Source: Gimesia sp.
Lineage (GTDB): Bacteria > Planctomycetota > Planctomycetia > Planctomycetales > Planctomycetaceae
Assembly (NCBI RefSeq): GCF_040219335.1
Contig: NZ_JAVJSQ010000014.1
Coordinates: 62,001-126,000 of the forward strand
Length of the DNA stretch: 64,000 nucleotides
Direction: 5' to 3'
This document shows, in pieces, positions 1 through 9,861 of the stretch; position 1 is the first letter of the stretch, and each line of letters opens with the position of its first letter. A program made the translations under genes and the position numbers. The notes under the pieces are model-generated. The model worked only from the letters and a program-made list of their open reading frames with translations, did no database searches and had not been told where the DNA came from.

Positions 1-258
1 CTCAAATCAGCTTCGATCCTGCATCTGCCGGGTGAACTGTTCATCGAATATCAGCTGAAAGCACAGGAACTGGCTCCCGGCCGAACGGTCTGCCTGGCGG
101 CCTACGGTGACTATGGTCCGGGCTACATCTGCACCGAAATCGCTTACAGCCAGGGAGGCTATGAGTCGAGCCCCCGCGCCAGCCGGGTTGCACCACAAGT
201 CGAAACGGTATTAAATACCGTGATCGAAAAACTGCTCAAGTCGGCACCGGAGCAGTAA
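1..258 (+). CDS. C-terminal fragment of a ceramidase-like/hypothetical protein (5' end outside window)
   Basis: The frame is open from the first base and ends with TAA at 256-258, giving the last 85 residues of a larger protein. The fragment reads LPGELFIEYQLKAQ, then AAYGDYGPGYICTEIAYSQG, then a C-terminal helix. This resembles the C-terminus of planctomycete secreted proteins annotated as neutral/alkaline non-lysosomal ceramidase-like. I recall that resemblance and have not tested it. The catalytic part lies outside the window, so the function cannot be confirmed. The next gene is convergent, on the minus strand. Confidence 0.75.
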   Translation, partial: LKSASILHLPGELFIEYQLKAQELAPGRTVCLAAYGDYGPGYICTEIAYSQGGYESSPRASRVAPQVETVLNTVIEKLLKSAPEQ

Positions 259-287
259 GCTCACAACTCCGGTAGCCGGCTCCCTCT

Positions 288-1823
288 TCAGTTCGCCATG
301 GCCGAAAGTTTGGGAAGCAGAGTTACTGATCGTCGCATCACTTCTACACCCTTCGATTTGACGGAAATATAATATTTCCCGGGTGCCAGGATCTCCTCGG
401 GATAGAACTGGAAGATGGCCCGCAAGTTTTCCCGGGTCGCAATCTGACCGGTGCGATATACGATGCGGCCACTCTCTTCACAGAGATGACAGTCCACCCA
501 GAGATCTTCATGAGGCGGGTTCAGACTGCATTGAACGAGAATTGATTCTCCCAGTTCAAATTCAGATTTGCGGTTGATCAACCAGCCACCCACCATCTGC
601 GTTCCGACATCGACAGAGAGAAACTTGTCTTTTTCACGCATCGTCTGTTCGGGCCTGAGCATCTCCGCTACAAGTTCCGGCTCGACTTCGTGCAGCGTCA
701 TCCGGCCTTCGGGGCGACGGATTCCATACAGATCCTGCTCGTATTCAGCATAAACTCCCAGAGCCAGTACTGCCGCGATTCCGGTGACCCAGGCAGTGGG
801 TGATTTCCAGCTGGCAACCGGCTGGGGGCGGAACTGTTCAATCAGAGCTCTGCAACGGTCCAGGTTACGCTGGAACCAGCCTCCCCGGCGATAGAGTCTC
901 CGCAGACGGGCAGACACCCATTGCACATCCGATTCTTTCAGGAAACAGAAATAGATCGCGATGGAAATCATCGGGAAGATGTAAAGCCCTAGTGAGAACA
1001 GCGTACCGATATGGAACGACGCTCCCAGAGCCAGTGCGATGGGACGTCCCCATTTACGCCAGACTACAAAGATGAAGACAATTTCCCAGACAATCGCCAC
1101 GTAGGACATCACCGATACAATAATCGGGTACAGCGTGAGATATTCTCCCAGTGGATGCGGGTTATTATAGCGGGACATGGCCCAGTAAATGATCTGATCC
1201 CCTTCCAGGTACCCAGGCGTATGCAGCTTTGTAATCGCAGCACCGAAGTAAATCAGGGCGATCAGAATCTGCATCAATCGCTGCGGCCAGACTTCAAAGC
1301 GGGGTGGATCCAGTTTCGCATACTGGGGCCAGTTGCGTGCTGCTCTCTTCCCTTTCAGCCAGCTGTCAACCGACCAGACGGCACCACAATGAGACAGGGA
1401 GAGAATAAACAGGACATGGGTAGAGATGGCCGAATATTTGGTCGCCATGCTGATACAGTCCATAAAACAGAAGTAGGTATAGAGGATCAGGGACGCAACC
1501 AGCGAGAAGCGCGTCATCCAGCCAATACTGCTGCAGAACAGGAAGAATGCCAGGGCGGTAAATAGTCCAACGGCGACCGTGCCGGGCAGCACGGGAAGGT
1601 AGTCATAATAACGAAACAGGTCTGCCAGTGGTGCAGGAGCGCCATCTGCAGAAAACAGTTCCCGGGCAAAAGGCCAGCGGGTGCAGACGGTTCCCAGCAG
1701 AACCAGGGGAACCAGCATCCGGACAATCGCCAGTCCATAAGGTACTTCTTTTGCAAAAAAGAACTGACGGAAGCGATCACGAAGTTTTCCGGTTTGTGTT
1801 GAAATCACTTCTGGAGCATCCAT
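288..1823 (-). CDS. HTTM-domain integral membrane protein (vitamin K-dependent gamma-carboxylase-like fold)
   Basis: A 511-residue membrane protein with an ATG start at 1823. Hydrophobic segments run from about residue 30 to 300, beginning near VPYGLAIVRMLVPLVLLGTV. The pattern fits the HTTM family (horizontally transferred transmembrane domain), which is related to the membrane part of vitamin K-dependent gamma-glutamyl carboxylase. After a further membrane segment near residue 345, the last ~125 residues form a soluble beta-rich domain ending in an APGKYYISV strand. HTTM proteins are common in Planctomycetes, but their substrate is generally unknown. The 222-residue gene just upstream on the same strand, 76 nt away, is probably co-transcribed and may be a partner subunit. 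Confidence 0.75.
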   Translation of the reverse strand: MDAPEVISTQTGKLRDRFRQFFFAKEVPYGLAIVRMLVPLVLLGTVCTRWPFARELFSADGAPAPLADLFRYYDYLPVLPGTVAVGLFTALAFFLFCSSIGWMTRFSLVASLILYTYFCFMDCISMATKYSAISTHVLFILSLSHCGAVWSVDSWLKGKRAARNWPQYAKLDPPRFEVWPQRLMQILIALIYFGAAITKLHTPGYLEGDQIIYWAMSRYNNPHPLGEYLTLYPIIVSVMSYVAIVWEIVFIFVVWRKWGRPIALALGASFHIGTLFSLGLYIFPMISIAIYFCFLKESDVQWVSARLRRLYRRGGWFQRNLDRCRALIEQFRPQPVASWKSPTAWVTGIAAVLALGVYAEYEQDLYGIRRPEGRMTLHEVEPELVAEMLRPEQTMREKDKFLSVDVGTQMVGGWLINRKSEFELGESILVQCSLNPPHEDLWVDCHLCEESGRIVYRTGQIATRENLRAIFQFYPEEILAPGKYYISVKSKGVEVMRRSVTLLPKLSAMAN

Positions 1824-1899
1824 GCTTGCAATCCTGTTTATTGTAGCGAATCGAAATCAAAAGAATGGGAAACGGCAGATACCGCTGAAATCAGGTTTC

Positions 1900-2568
1900 T
1901 CAGTTACCGACGGGCGAAGAGAGATGCACGGGAACATCCGGATCATGCTGGAAGCCGGCATCCATGACCTGCTGACCGACGGTTGTCGCGAAGAACGAAC
2001 GCCCACGATTCATATCTGATAAGAGACGTGGATTATCACTGACCTGCAGCGTTCGCTGACGCGTCAACCAGGGCACATAGGTTTGTGCGACCATCCCATC
2101 CGGAGTAATGACTTTTCTCAGACGATAATAGTTCTGAAAGTCCTTCTGCTCCTCATAGCGTTGATCCCAGACGGCATCGGGCAGATTATATTTCTTGCAC
2201 CAGGCTTCCTCGATGCACATGATCCGCAGCATCGGTTCGTGATCCGTTTTATCGAGCGTATTCATCGCCATGCGGACCCAGGCATCCCCTGTCGTATCGT
2301 AGTGACGACGTCCCAGTCCTCCATAGGGGTAGTAATCACCCCAAGGCCCGGGAGACAGTTCGTAATACTTGCCGCTGATCCCTTCCCCAATGATGTGTGT
2401 GCGGATCGAATAAGCGGACCAGCCACAGAACATATCCCAGACGATGTAGTACATCCCGGGATGACTGCCGGTACGAAATGTGAATGTGTGACAGAAAATG
2501 CCAAACAGCAAAATACCGATATATCCGGTGATTGTCAGACAGCTTAAGCCGCGTTTTAATAATCGCAT
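1900..2568 (-). CDS. Small membrane-anchored hypothetical protein, probable partner of the HTTM protein
   Basis: A 222-residue protein with an N-terminal hydrophobic segment (about residues 13-30, TGYIGILLFGIFCHTFTF). This is followed by a soluble domain rich in Trp and Tyr (MYYIVWDMFCGWSAY, then GPWGDYYPYGGLGRRHYDT). No catalytic motif is recognisable. It reads in the same direction as the downstream HTTM gene with a short spacer, so a two-gene operon is likely. Paired HTTM and small anchored proteins suggest a membrane complex, but this is inference from position only. Confidence 0.65.
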   Translation of the reverse strand: MRLLKRGLSCLTITGYIGILLFGIFCHTFTFRTGSHPGMYYIVWDMFCGWSAYSIRTHIIGEGISGKYYELSPGPWGDYYPYGGLGRRHYDTTGDAWVRMAMNTLDKTDHEPMLRIMCIEEAWCKKYNLPDAVWDQRYEEQKDFQNYYRLRKVITPDGMVAQTYVPWLTRQRTLQVSDNPRLLSDMNRGRSFFATTVGQQVMDAGFQHDPDVPVHLSSPVGN

Positions 2569-2792
2569 CAGTGTCGCCTTCCCTGGCTCAACAGTGAGAT
2601 CAATTTTTGTAAGACTTTGTCAAAACGAAGATTACAAGCACGTGGATTCGGCAGCTTCTGCCGGAAATCGCCTGGAATCTTCGTTCTCAGAGGCGGCAAT
2701 ATCGCTGATCTTGGATCTCAGGTCAATAGCAACCTCTTTGTCCGATTTAAGTCACTAATGAGATAGCCATTGAGAGGATTCAAAGGGCTGCA

Positions 2793-4316
2793 TCAACGGG
2801 AAACGTGCTTTTGAATCGCAGCAAAGATCCCGTCCCAGAGATACTCTTCCGCTTCTGCATCAATCTGCAAACCGACGTCTTTCGCAGCCTGAGTTGTCAC
2901 GGGGCTGATACTGACCAGACGGGTTCTACTTCCCAGATGCTGACGGATATTATCAGTCAACAGCCGACTGAAATTACGGGCAATCGAAGGGCTGCTGAGT
3001 CCAATCCAGTCGATCTCTCCTGATTCCAGCAGTTCCAGGCTCTCAATTTCCCAGCTGGCGACATCGTGATTTTCGTAAACCACAATCTTATCGACCGTCG
3101 CGGAAACTTCTGCTAGCTCTGTCTGCAAGACTTCACGGCCCCGGTTGGCTCCCGCCCAAAGAATCTTCTGACCTTGGACCAGTGGCTTCAGGGCCGCGGC
3201 CAATGCTTCGGCCCGGTACTGATCGGGAATCAGATCCGCCCGCAAATGAAACTGCTGCAGCGCCTCCGCAGTCGAGGGACCGATGGTCGCGATCTTGAGC
3301 CGGGCTAGTTTCCGCGCATCATAGCCTGTTTCCCACAAGCGGTTCAGAAAATAGTGAACTCCGTTCGCGCTGGTAAAGACCAGCCATTGATATTCATCTA
3401 AACCCGCGATGGCGGCATCCACTGGTTCCCAGTCCGCGGGAGGACCGATTTCGATGGTCGGTAACAGTACCGGTTGCGCCCCCAGTTCCAGAGCCCGTTT
3501 GATTTCTGGCTCTGACTGTTCTTCAGCACGGGTAATTCCAATCCGCAGACCGAATAAGGGTTTTTGTTCGAACCAGGCAATCTGATCGCGCAGGGAAACA
3601 CAATCGCCGATGACGATCAGTGAGGGGGCCACCAGGCCTGCCTGTCTGACCTGTTCGGGAAGTTGCGAAAGTGTACTTTGAACGGTTTTCTGAAAGGGAG
3701 TCGTCCCACGACTGATAACCGCAGCAGGCGTCTCCTCTGCTTTTCCGACCTGCATCAGAGATTCGACAATCCGCTCCAACTTATGCAGCCCCATGTAGAA
3801 CACCAGCGTTCCGGGGAATTTTGCCAGGACGTCATAGTCCAGTGAAGAATCTGGCTTGGTGGGGTCTTCATGACCGGTGATCAGTGCGACCGCAGATGCA
3901 TGTGCCCGATGGGTCACCGAGATCCCGGCGTAGCCGGCGGCAGCGGTTGCTGCTGTAATTCCTGGTACGACCTCAAATTCGATGCCCGCATTCCGCAAAG
4001 CAGCGGCTTCTTCACTGCCGCGACCGAATATAAAGGGATCTCCCCCTTTGAGGCGAACGACGGTCTTTCCTTCCAGGGCAGCGGAAATCAGACGCTGGTT
4101 GATTTCGTCCTGCTGCAGTACGCGTCGGTTTTTACAACCTTCCGAGACGCGACAGGTTCTTTCAACTTCCGAGGAAACATGCTGCAGGATCAGGGGATTC
4201 ACTAATCCGTCATACAGAATCAGGTCTGCCTTTTGCAGGCACTCTATCCCCTTGAGGGTAATCAACCCAGGGTCGCCCGGACCGGCGCCCACTAAATAAA
4301 CTTTCCCCCCTGCCAT
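2793..4316 (-). CDS. cobA-hemD: Fused uroporphyrinogen-III C-methyltransferase / uroporphyrinogen-III synthase
   Basis: A 507-residue bifunctional tetrapyrrole enzyme. Residues 1-~245 are a SAM-dependent uroporphyrinogen-III methyltransferase: VGAGPGDPGLITLKG at the N-terminus, then VVRLKGGDPFIFGRG, then PGITAATAAAGYAGI. These are the standard CobA/SumT signatures. Residues ~255-507 form a HemD-type synthase (LFGLRIGITRAEEQS, then LVFTSANGV, then IGPSTAEAL). HemD closes hydroxymethylbilane to uroporphyrinogen III. CobA then methylates it at C2 and C7 toward precorrin-2, for siroheme or cobalamin. CobA-HemD fusions are known in several phyla. No other heme gene is adjacent. Start is ATG at 4316. 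Confidence 0.93.
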   Translation of the reverse strand: MAGGKVYLVGAGPGDPGLITLKGIECLQKADLILYDGLVNPLILQHVSSEVERTCRVSEGCKNRRVLQQDEINQRLISAALEGKTVVRLKGGDPFIFGRGSEEAAALRNAGIEFEVVPGITAATAAAGYAGISVTHRAHASAVALITGHEDPTKPDSSLDYDVLAKFPGTLVFYMGLHKLERIVESLMQVGKAEETPAAVISRGTTPFQKTVQSTLSQLPEQVRQAGLVAPSLIVIGDCVSLRDQIAWFEQKPLFGLRIGITRAEEQSEPEIKRALELGAQPVLLPTIEIGPPADWEPVDAAIAGLDEYQWLVFTSANGVHYFLNRLWETGYDARKLARLKIATIGPSTAEALQQFHLRADLIPDQYRAEALAAALKPLVQGQKILWAGANRGREVLQTELAEVSATVDKIVVYENHDVASWEIESLELLESGEIDWIGLSSPSIARNFSRLLTDNIRQHLGSRTRLVSISPVTTQAAKDVGLQIDAEAEEYLWDGIFAAIQKHVSR

Positions 4317-4404
4317 CAGATCTGTTTCGCTCCCTGACTGTAAAAATACCTGGTTTAACGGTCAGCCGAGTATTATAGCAGAGAATCTGAGGATAGCGAG
4401 TTGC

Positions 4405-5649
4405 TTAGAAATCGTACCAGGTACCAAATCCAAAGAACTGTTCGGAGTTATTATAGAACTGATACTGGATGGTTTTTCCGTCGATATACTGCAGACCAAC
4501 GCGGAACAGGTGATTGTTCCGGTCACCACGCCACTGCCAGCCGACCATCATACTGACGTTACCACCCCAGTTGACTTCCTCGCGCAGATATGCGTTCACA
4601 GCCCAGAAGGGGGCTCCCTGAAAGCCATTGTGTTCGACAGGACTGAACTCAGCACCAAACTGCAGTTCCCAGGGCTGTGCCCCACCATCGACGTTAAAGG
4701 CGTATCCAAGTTCGGCATACAAACGTAAATCGGGATCCGGGAAATAACCGCCCCCCAACACAAACGCATCACGTACGTAATTGATGCGCTGAAAGCTGGG
4801 GTTGCGCACCATGTATTCATCGCCGGCATGCGAACTGGTATGATAATAGGCGAGCTTTGCCTGATAGGCACCACGTCTCCAGGTCAAAGGGACCCCAACG
4901 CGATAATCGGTCGCTTCAACATCAAATTCTTCTTCCAGATTCAGACGGGGAGGGCCTGCGCCTTCTACATCCAGCTGCCAACCTTCCAGCACATCATCGT
5001 TTAATGAACCATAACGCAGAATCCCGACGCGGGCCCCTGCTTCCAGTTCCAGCTGCCAGCCGATGTCTTTTTCATGCAGCACGGCCATGGCCATTCGAGG
5101 TTCTTTGGGCCCCGCCAGATACGAAGTATACAGCAGGTCTGTCGGCAGGACGGTCCAGCCCCAGCAGTTTTCCTGACAGAGTTGTTCAATCGAGTCCGTG
5201 TAACTGCCAGCTGGCTCTGGGATGGTCTCCAGGGTGGAAAATTCTGGATCTTCCGCCAGCAGGTCGGGACCGTAAAGAGTATCCGTCGCCTGAACCTGTC
5301 GAATCTGGGTCACGCTTTTACGCGAACTGACACTGTCCTGGGCATAAAGTGGAGGCAAGCGATCTGCAATTCCCCGGTTCCAGTCTGCGGACCGGACCGG
5401 CGAGGACTCATGTAGCGGAGCACCTAACTGTATCGGGTTACCAGCCGGTGATGCATATTGTTTTTCCAGAAACGCTTGAGCCTGTGTGGGATGCGAAGGG
5501 GGCTGTCTCTGCTGAATGGCATGCGGTGAAGGAGCCAGAAAGGGCCTTTGACTGTTTGGCTGCTGTGCCTGCAACTCCGTTTGAGCAGCGCAGAAAGACA
5601 GCACCAACAGCATCATTGTCTGTATGGATGATGGATAAAATAACCTCAC
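4405..5649 (-). CDS. Secreted DUF1207-like outer-envelope protein
   Basis: A 414-residue protein with a signal peptide (about residues 1-28, MMLLVLSFCAAQTELQAQQ) and a Gln/Pro-rich linker. From about residue 165 a beta-strand-rich domain begins with WTVLPTDLLYTSYLAGPKEP. That opening resembles DUF1207 proteins of Planctomycetes. Repeated amphipathic strands ending in a terminal aromatic (FGFGTWYDF) suggest a beta-barrel-like envelope protein, which is inference. The start is GTG at 5649, chosen because AAGGAG lies 8 nt upstream. The gene is monocistronic as far as can be seen. Confidence 0.7.
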   Translation of the reverse strand: MRLFYPSSIQTMMLLVLSFCAAQTELQAQQPNSQRPFLAPSPHAIQQRQPPSHPTQAQAFLEKQYASPAGNPIQLGAPLHESSPVRSADWNRGIADRLPPLYAQDSVSSRKSVTQIRQVQATDTLYGPDLLAEDPEFSTLETIPEPAGSYTDSIEQLCQENCWGWTVLPTDLLYTSYLAGPKEPRMAMAVLHEKDIGWQLELEAGARVGILRYGSLNDDVLEGWQLDVEGAGPPRLNLEEEFDVEATDYRVGVPLTWRRGAYQAKLAYYHTSSHAGDEYMVRNPSFQRINYVRDAFVLGGGYFPDPDLRLYAELGYAFNVDGGAQPWELQFGAEFSPVEHNGFQGAPFWAVNAYLREEVNWGGNVSMMVGWQWRGDRNNHLFRVGLQYIDGKTIQYQFYNNSEQFFGFGTWYDF

Positions 5650-5984
5650 CTGTGAGGCTCCTTAGGTGAACCTCAGCAGAAGATTGCTGAGACTGTATTG
5701 TAGTTATGAGTGAGAGAGGATCAGGAGATCTGAAAATTGAGAGAGAGGTGGTTACAGATGAGATGATCCGTGGAAGTGGGACGGAGTATAGCGAGATGTG
5801 CAAGGTCAGAAAAGGCGAATTCGGCCTGGATCCGGAATCAGACAGTTCCCTGTCTGATTCCGATATATATCTGATAAGTCATTACTGAATAATCACTTGC
5901 ATGCCGAACCAATTTATGCAATCCCCAGATCGCACCGGGCATGACCGACAAGAATTTTCAGAAAAAAATGATTCTGAACGCAAA
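5650..5984. other. Intergenic region with one perfect hairpin
   Basis: This region lies between two minus-strand genes. I see no convincing gene; the 60-codon plus-strand frame at 5706-5888 has no recognisable product. The only structured element is the 13-bp perfect inverted repeat listed separately. The part nearest 5649 should hold the promoter of the DUF1207-like gene. Confidence 0.6.
5833..5862. repeat. Perfect 13-bp inverted repeat with 4-nt loop
   Basis: The arms are CGGAATCAGACAG and CTGTCTGATTCCG with loop TTCC. It lies about 120 nt beyond the stop of the 220-residue secreted protein and upstream of the DUF1207-like gene. Neither side has a U-tract, so it is not a textbook intrinsic terminator. 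It may terminate, stabilise an mRNA 3' end, or bind a protein. Confidence 0.75.
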
Positions 5985-6647
5985 TTACTTGATATGTAGA
6001 CTGTCTTTATCACTCATCTGCAGAACCTGACCATGGTGCAGCGTTTTGACGACTAATCCCGCATCGGTAAAGAATCGGATCTGAGCGGTATAATGAAATT
6101 CGTGTGATTCTCCCGCTCGCAGGCGATACGGCCCTGTCCAGGGCATGGAAGGTCCCTTCAATTCATATAACAACGGAGTCTTCGTCGTATTGACAATTTT
6201 GGTAGCTGGAACCTGAGTTCCTTCCAGAATTGTGAAGAAGTAAGAATTATGTACCGGGTCTCTCTCCACAAACCAGTGATCCCGCACCTGGTTCAGCCAT
6301 TCAGCCTGAGCCCGTTCCTGGTCTTCTGTCAGTTCAGCAAAACGAGAATATTCTGCCAGTAAAAGTTTGGCGATTTTGGCAGATTCCGATTTCGGATACA
6401 GGCGAATCACCTTGGCGGCAATCCGCTTCTGTTGTGAAAGCACCAGCTTCTCCACACCTTTCAGAAGTTCCTGAGCAGCCTGCTCCTGCTCCTCGGGAGT
6501 CAGTTCGGCCGGCTTGGCATCTGTGGCAAACGGATCTTTTTGGGCATAGACAGATGGTGAAATGAGTGTCACCCCGACCAGCAGCACCAGAACAGAGAGC
6601 ACAGAATGTTTGAAAGACTGTTTTTTCGAGTAGATGACCGGGGTCAT
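5985..6647 (-). CDS. Secreted hypothetical protein
   Basis: A 220-residue protein. A longer frame opens at 6731, but the ATG at 6647 is preferred. It is preceded by GAGGTGAG at good spacing and starts a clean signal peptide (SVLVLLVGVTLISPSVYAQ). The mature part has a helical, charged first half (ELTPEEQEQAAQELLKG) and a beta-like second half (NSYFFTILEGTQVPATKIVN, then YRLRAGESHEFHYTAQIRFF). No catalytic motif or known family was recognised. It is divergent from the ABC-2 permease gene. Confidence 0.7.
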   Translation of the reverse strand: MTPVIYSKKQSFKHSVLSVLVLLVGVTLISPSVYAQKDPFATDAKPAELTPEEQEQAAQELLKGVEKLVLSQQKRIAAKVIRLYPKSESAKIAKLLLAEYSRFAELTEDQERAQAEWLNQVRDHWFVERDPVHNSYFFTILEGTQVPATKIVNTTKTPLLYELKGPSMPWTGPYRLRAGESHEFHYTAQIRFFTDAGLVVKTLHHGQVLQMSDKDSLHIK

Positions 6648-6979
6648 AGATCTCACCTCAGCAATAACAACACGGATATCAAAACACGTACCTTTAATGT
6701 ACACGGTAAACCGGAGGTGAGCCGATTTCACCTGTTGAAACCAGTCGATTTTTTATACAGAATCGAGCTGACGTCGATTTCTTTTCCGTCAGAGGTGTCT
6801 TCCGTACATTCTTCACAAGCACATTATCCCCAATAAGTTAACAATCGAATGGAAATTCATGTTTCTGATCAGGTGGCCAGAGCAGACATCTCCGGTCAAA
6901 TCGCATAAAATAGACACGACGACTGGGAAGAGAAATTGTCCTTGGGGCAGTTCAGATTTCATAGAAAGATTATCTACCA
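6648..6979. other. Divergent intergenic region
   Basis: It separates the minus-strand secreted protein from the plus-strand ABC-2 permease. It should hold both promoters. I see no ORF with a product and no strong hairpin. An AT-rich ATAAAATAG near 6905 is a possible -10-like element, but it cannot be assigned confidently. Confidence 0.4.
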
Positions 6980-7876
6980 ATGGCCAGCAACTCCCGCCCT
7001 CAATATGGGCGTGTCTGGATTACTTTTCTGCGTAACTCACTGATTCGTGAAATGACCTTTCGTGGTAACCTGATAATCACGATTGTCACCCGTGGATTCT
7101 GGTTCGCAGCGCAGTTGATTCTGTTCGATATCATTTACCGCAACGTCAATTCCATTAATGACTGGACACGCGAAGAATATTTCGCGTTCATGGCGACCGG
7201 GATGTTGATCAATGCGATCGTGGAAACATTTTTCATGCCCAACTGCGCCAACTTCAGCGAATTGATCAGGAATGGAAATCTGGACTTCGTCCTGCTTAAG
7301 CCCATCGATACGCAGTTCCTGGTTTCATTTGAAAAAGTTAATCTGGCAATGTTAAATCAGATTGTGCTCGCGGGAGCCCTGCTGCTCTACGCGCTGGCAC
7401 ATACGACGCAACTCGAACCGGCGCTGTCAGTACTGCAGTATCAGATTCAGGCGGGACAATGGAGCTGGCTGCTCCACCTCTGTCTGCTGGGCACGGGACA
7501 GATCCTGATGTATTGTCTGCTGCTGATGATTGGTGTCGCCTTTTTCTACAGCCTGATGATTGCGCTGGCCAGCAGCAGTATCTGGTTCGGGCGGAATCAG
7601 GGCCTGTATGACTTCTGGTTTTATATTACCGTGTTTGCCCGTTATCCACGCAGTATTTATAGTGGCTCTCCCACTGGAGAGATCCTGCAGTTCGCCTTTT
7701 CGTATGTAATCCCGATCCTGCTGGTCGTTACAATCCCAGCTCGTCAATTACTTTCTAAAGCGCTTGAGCCATCTTGGATTACACTGGTCTCTATTTCAAT
7801 TACCCTGGTGCTGCTGTTTGTTTCGCGTTGGATTTTCAAATGGTCTCTGAACAGTTATCGCAGTGCCAGCAGTTGA
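6980..7876 (+). CDS. ABC-2 type transporter permease subunit
   Basis: A 298-residue membrane protein with six likely transmembrane segments. The N-terminal part ([21 protein letters not shown]) and the motif [16 protein letters not shown] match ABC-2 family permeases of the DUF990 type. In known systems these pair with an ATPase and often a second permease to export substrates. No ATPase or second permease is adjacent, because the upstream gene is divergent and the downstream gene is trkA. Its partners must therefore be encoded elsewhere or be absent. The gap to trkA is 49 nt, so co-transcription is possible. Confidence 0.85.
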   Translation: MASNSRPQYGRVWITFLRNSLIREMTFRGNLIITIVTRGFWFAAQLILFDIIYRNVNSINDWTREEYFAFMATGMLINAIVETFFMPNCANFSELIRNGNLDFVLLKPIDTQFLVSFEKVNLAMLNQIVLAGALLLYALAHTTQLEPALSVLQYQIQAGQWSWLLHLCLLGTGQILMYCLLLMIGVAFFYSLMIALASSSIWFGRNQGLYDFWFYITVFARYPRSIYSGSPTGEILQFAFSYVIPILLVVTIPARQLLSKALEPSWITLVSISITLVLLFVSRWIFKWSLNSYRSASS

Positions 7877-7925
7877 TATAGCGAGCCTGACCACTAGACT
7901 GAAACTGTTTACTGTTGAGTAGAAT

Positions 7926-9269
7926 ATGAATATTGTCATCATGGGTGCGGGAACTGTGGGCACATTTGTCGCTGACACGCTCTGCGCCGAACAACATAAC
8001 GTCACCATCATTGACCAGTCGCGCCGTGCCCTGGAACAGATTGAAGAACGGGTCGACGTGCAGACCATCTGTGGCTCTGCCTGTGATTCCGCCATCCTCT
8101 TTCAGGCAGGTGTCCTGGGAGCAGACCTGTGTCTGGCGGTAACCAGCCAGGACGAAGTCAACATGGTTGGCGCCAGCCTTGCCAAAGCCATGGGTTCCCG
8201 ACGTTGTGTCGCCCGGGTGTTCAATCACGCCTATCTGAATCTGAGCACCTTCGACTACCAGCGGCATTTCAACATCGACCGACTGCTCAGTCTGGAACAT
8301 CTGACGGCCCTTGAACTCGCAAAGCAGATCGGAGAGCCGGGCCTGTTTGCGGTGGAGAACTTTGCCCGCGGCGAAGTTGTGATTCAGGTGCTCGACGTAC
8401 AGCCCGGGGTCAAAGCGGACGGTGTGTTGCTCCGGAATCTTAAGCTGCCCAGCGGTGTACGCGTAGGCCTGATTTCGGACGGCAACAGTACGTCTATCGC
8501 TGGTGCAGATAATGTGATTGAAGCCGGGCAGATTGTGACGTTGATCGGCACCCAGGAGAACATCGATAAAGTACATCGCATGTTCCAGCACAAGCGGGCC
8601 TTGAAGTTCCGCGTCATTATCGCCGGCGGTGGAAATATCGGTTTCAACCTGGCGCGTATTCTGCAGAAGAAAGAATACTCGGTAACAATTCTCGAAACCG
8701 ATCCGCAACGTTGTGAATTTCTCTCCCGACACCTGAGTTCCACAACCGTTCTGCACGCGGACGCAACCCGCCGCACGGAAATGGAAGAGGCTCGAGTCGG
8801 AAAGGCTGATGTTTTCGTCGCCGCGACCGGACGGGATGAGGATAACATCGTGTGTGGTGTGGAGGCCAAAGAGCTGGGAGCAGACCGCATCATGAGTATT
8901 GTGCGTCGGCCCGATTATGCCAACGTGCTGGAAAAACTGGGGATCGATGTCGCCGTCAGTCCCCGGGAAGTCATTACCCGTCAGATCATGGGAATGGTTC
9001 ATTCCGGACCTGTGATCAGTCACTCAGAAATTGGCGGGGGCAACTCGCTGATCCTGGAAGTCGAGGTTCGAAAGAATTCTCCCATTACCCAGGCCAAGCT
9101 GAAGGATATCAAATTGAAGCAGGCACTGATTGCTGCGGTCGTGAAAGAGGACTGTGTCCGTGTACCCGGTGCCGATGATCAGATACAGTCGGGCGATACC
9201 GTAATTCTGTTGTGTGAGAAAGACAATCTGAACGAAATCCTGCCGCTGTTTAAAACGGTCAAACAGTAG
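7926..9269 (+). CDS. trkA: Trk potassium uptake regulatory subunit TrkA
   Basis: A 447-residue cytoplasmic NAD-binding protein with two tandem RCK modules. The first Rossmann motif is at the start ([19 protein letters not shown]) and the second near residue 232 ([17 protein letters not shown]). Each is followed by a C-terminal RCK_C domain. Length and architecture match TrkA, which gates the TrkH/TrkG potassium channel in response to nucleotides. No trkH/trkG is visible in the window. ATG at 7926 follows TTGAGTAGAAT, a weak ribosome binding site. Confidence 0.95.
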   Translation: MNIVIMGAGTVGTFVADTLCAEQHNVTIIDQSRRALEQIEERVDVQTICGSACDSAILFQAGVLGADLCLAVTSQDEVNMVGASLAKAMGSRRCVARVFNHAYLNLSTFDYQRHFNIDRLLSLEHLTALELAKQIGEPGLFAVENFARGEVVIQVLDVQPGVKADGVLLRNLKLPSGVRVGLISDGNSTSIAGADNVIEAGQIVTLIGTQENIDKVHRMFQHKRALKFRVIIAGGGNIGFNLARILQKKEYSVTILETDPQRCEFLSRHLSSTTVLHADATRRTEMEEARVGKADVFVAATGRDEDNIVCGVEAKELGADRIMSIVRRPDYANVLEKLGIDVAVSPREVITRQIMGMVHSGPVISHSEIGGGNSLILEVEVRKNSPITQAKLKDIKLKQALIAAVVKEDCVRVPGADDQIQSGDTVILLCEKDNLNEILPLFKTVKQ

Positions 9270-9438
9270 AATCGGCACAGACTGCCCGGGTGTGATCTCC
9301 AGCAGAGATTCTCAAACTCTCTCCCATCCCGCTGCCGAATCTAGTCTATACTTCATATGCAGTGTTCTTAAACTTGGTCCCGGGATCTCTCTGCATAGAC
9401 TGATTCTGATTTTCGAATACAGACAGCGGGTTGCGTTC

Positions 9439-9843
9439 ATGATCGATCGTAGAAGTTCCAATAACCGGCGTTCCGGAGATGAACGTCGTAATTATGAGAG
9501 ACTGGAAGCAGGCATCGAAGTCCGCCTGCTGAGATCCGGCAGCGGTTCAGGTCATGAACCTTTAGAGGGAACTGTAAGTGATGTTTCCGTTGACGGTCTG
9601 CGCATGCTGCTGGACGTGGCTTTGACCATCGAAGAGACACTGCTGGTACAGGTCCATAGTGCAGGCGAGCATCTATTTAACTCGACCGCTCGAGTCGTCT
9701 GGCAGAACCAGAATGGTTCCGGAAAATACGTCACAGGCTGTGAGCTGTGTGTGTTTCTGACCAACAAACAGTTTAAAACTCTCAAAGAGTTCATCGGTAA
9801 CCAAATCACTCCTGTCTCACTGTCGCATGATCGACGTGGCTGA
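9439..9843 (+). CDS. PilZ-domain protein (putative c-di-GMP receptor)
   Basis: A 134-residue protein. The frame is open from 9292, but ATG 9439 is preferred because the PilZ domain begins immediately after it. The c-di-GMP-binding pattern is visible as ERRNYERL (RxxxR-type arginines) followed by VSDVSVDGLRM (D/NxSxxG). PilZ proteins bind cyclic di-GMP and change partner activity or behave as stand-alone receptors. There is no attached output domain. It is convergent with the SDR gene, 18 nt away. Confidence 0.8.
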   Translation: MIDRRSSNNRRSGDERRNYERLEAGIEVRLLRSGSGSGHEPLEGTVSDVSVDGLRMLLDVALTIEETLLVQVHSAGEHLFNSTARVVWQNQNGSGKYVTGCELCVFLTNKQFKTLKEFIGNQITPVSLSHDRRG

Positions 9844-9861
9844 AACTTGGACTGACCGGTT

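Noticed and set aside
5706-5888. 60-codon plus-strand frame in the gap before the DUF1207-like gene
   Set aside because: It includes the 13-bp hairpin, has no ribosome binding site and no recognisable product.
7836-9023. 395-codon frame opposite trkA
   Set aside because: It is antisense to an unmistakable TrkA with two RCK modules.
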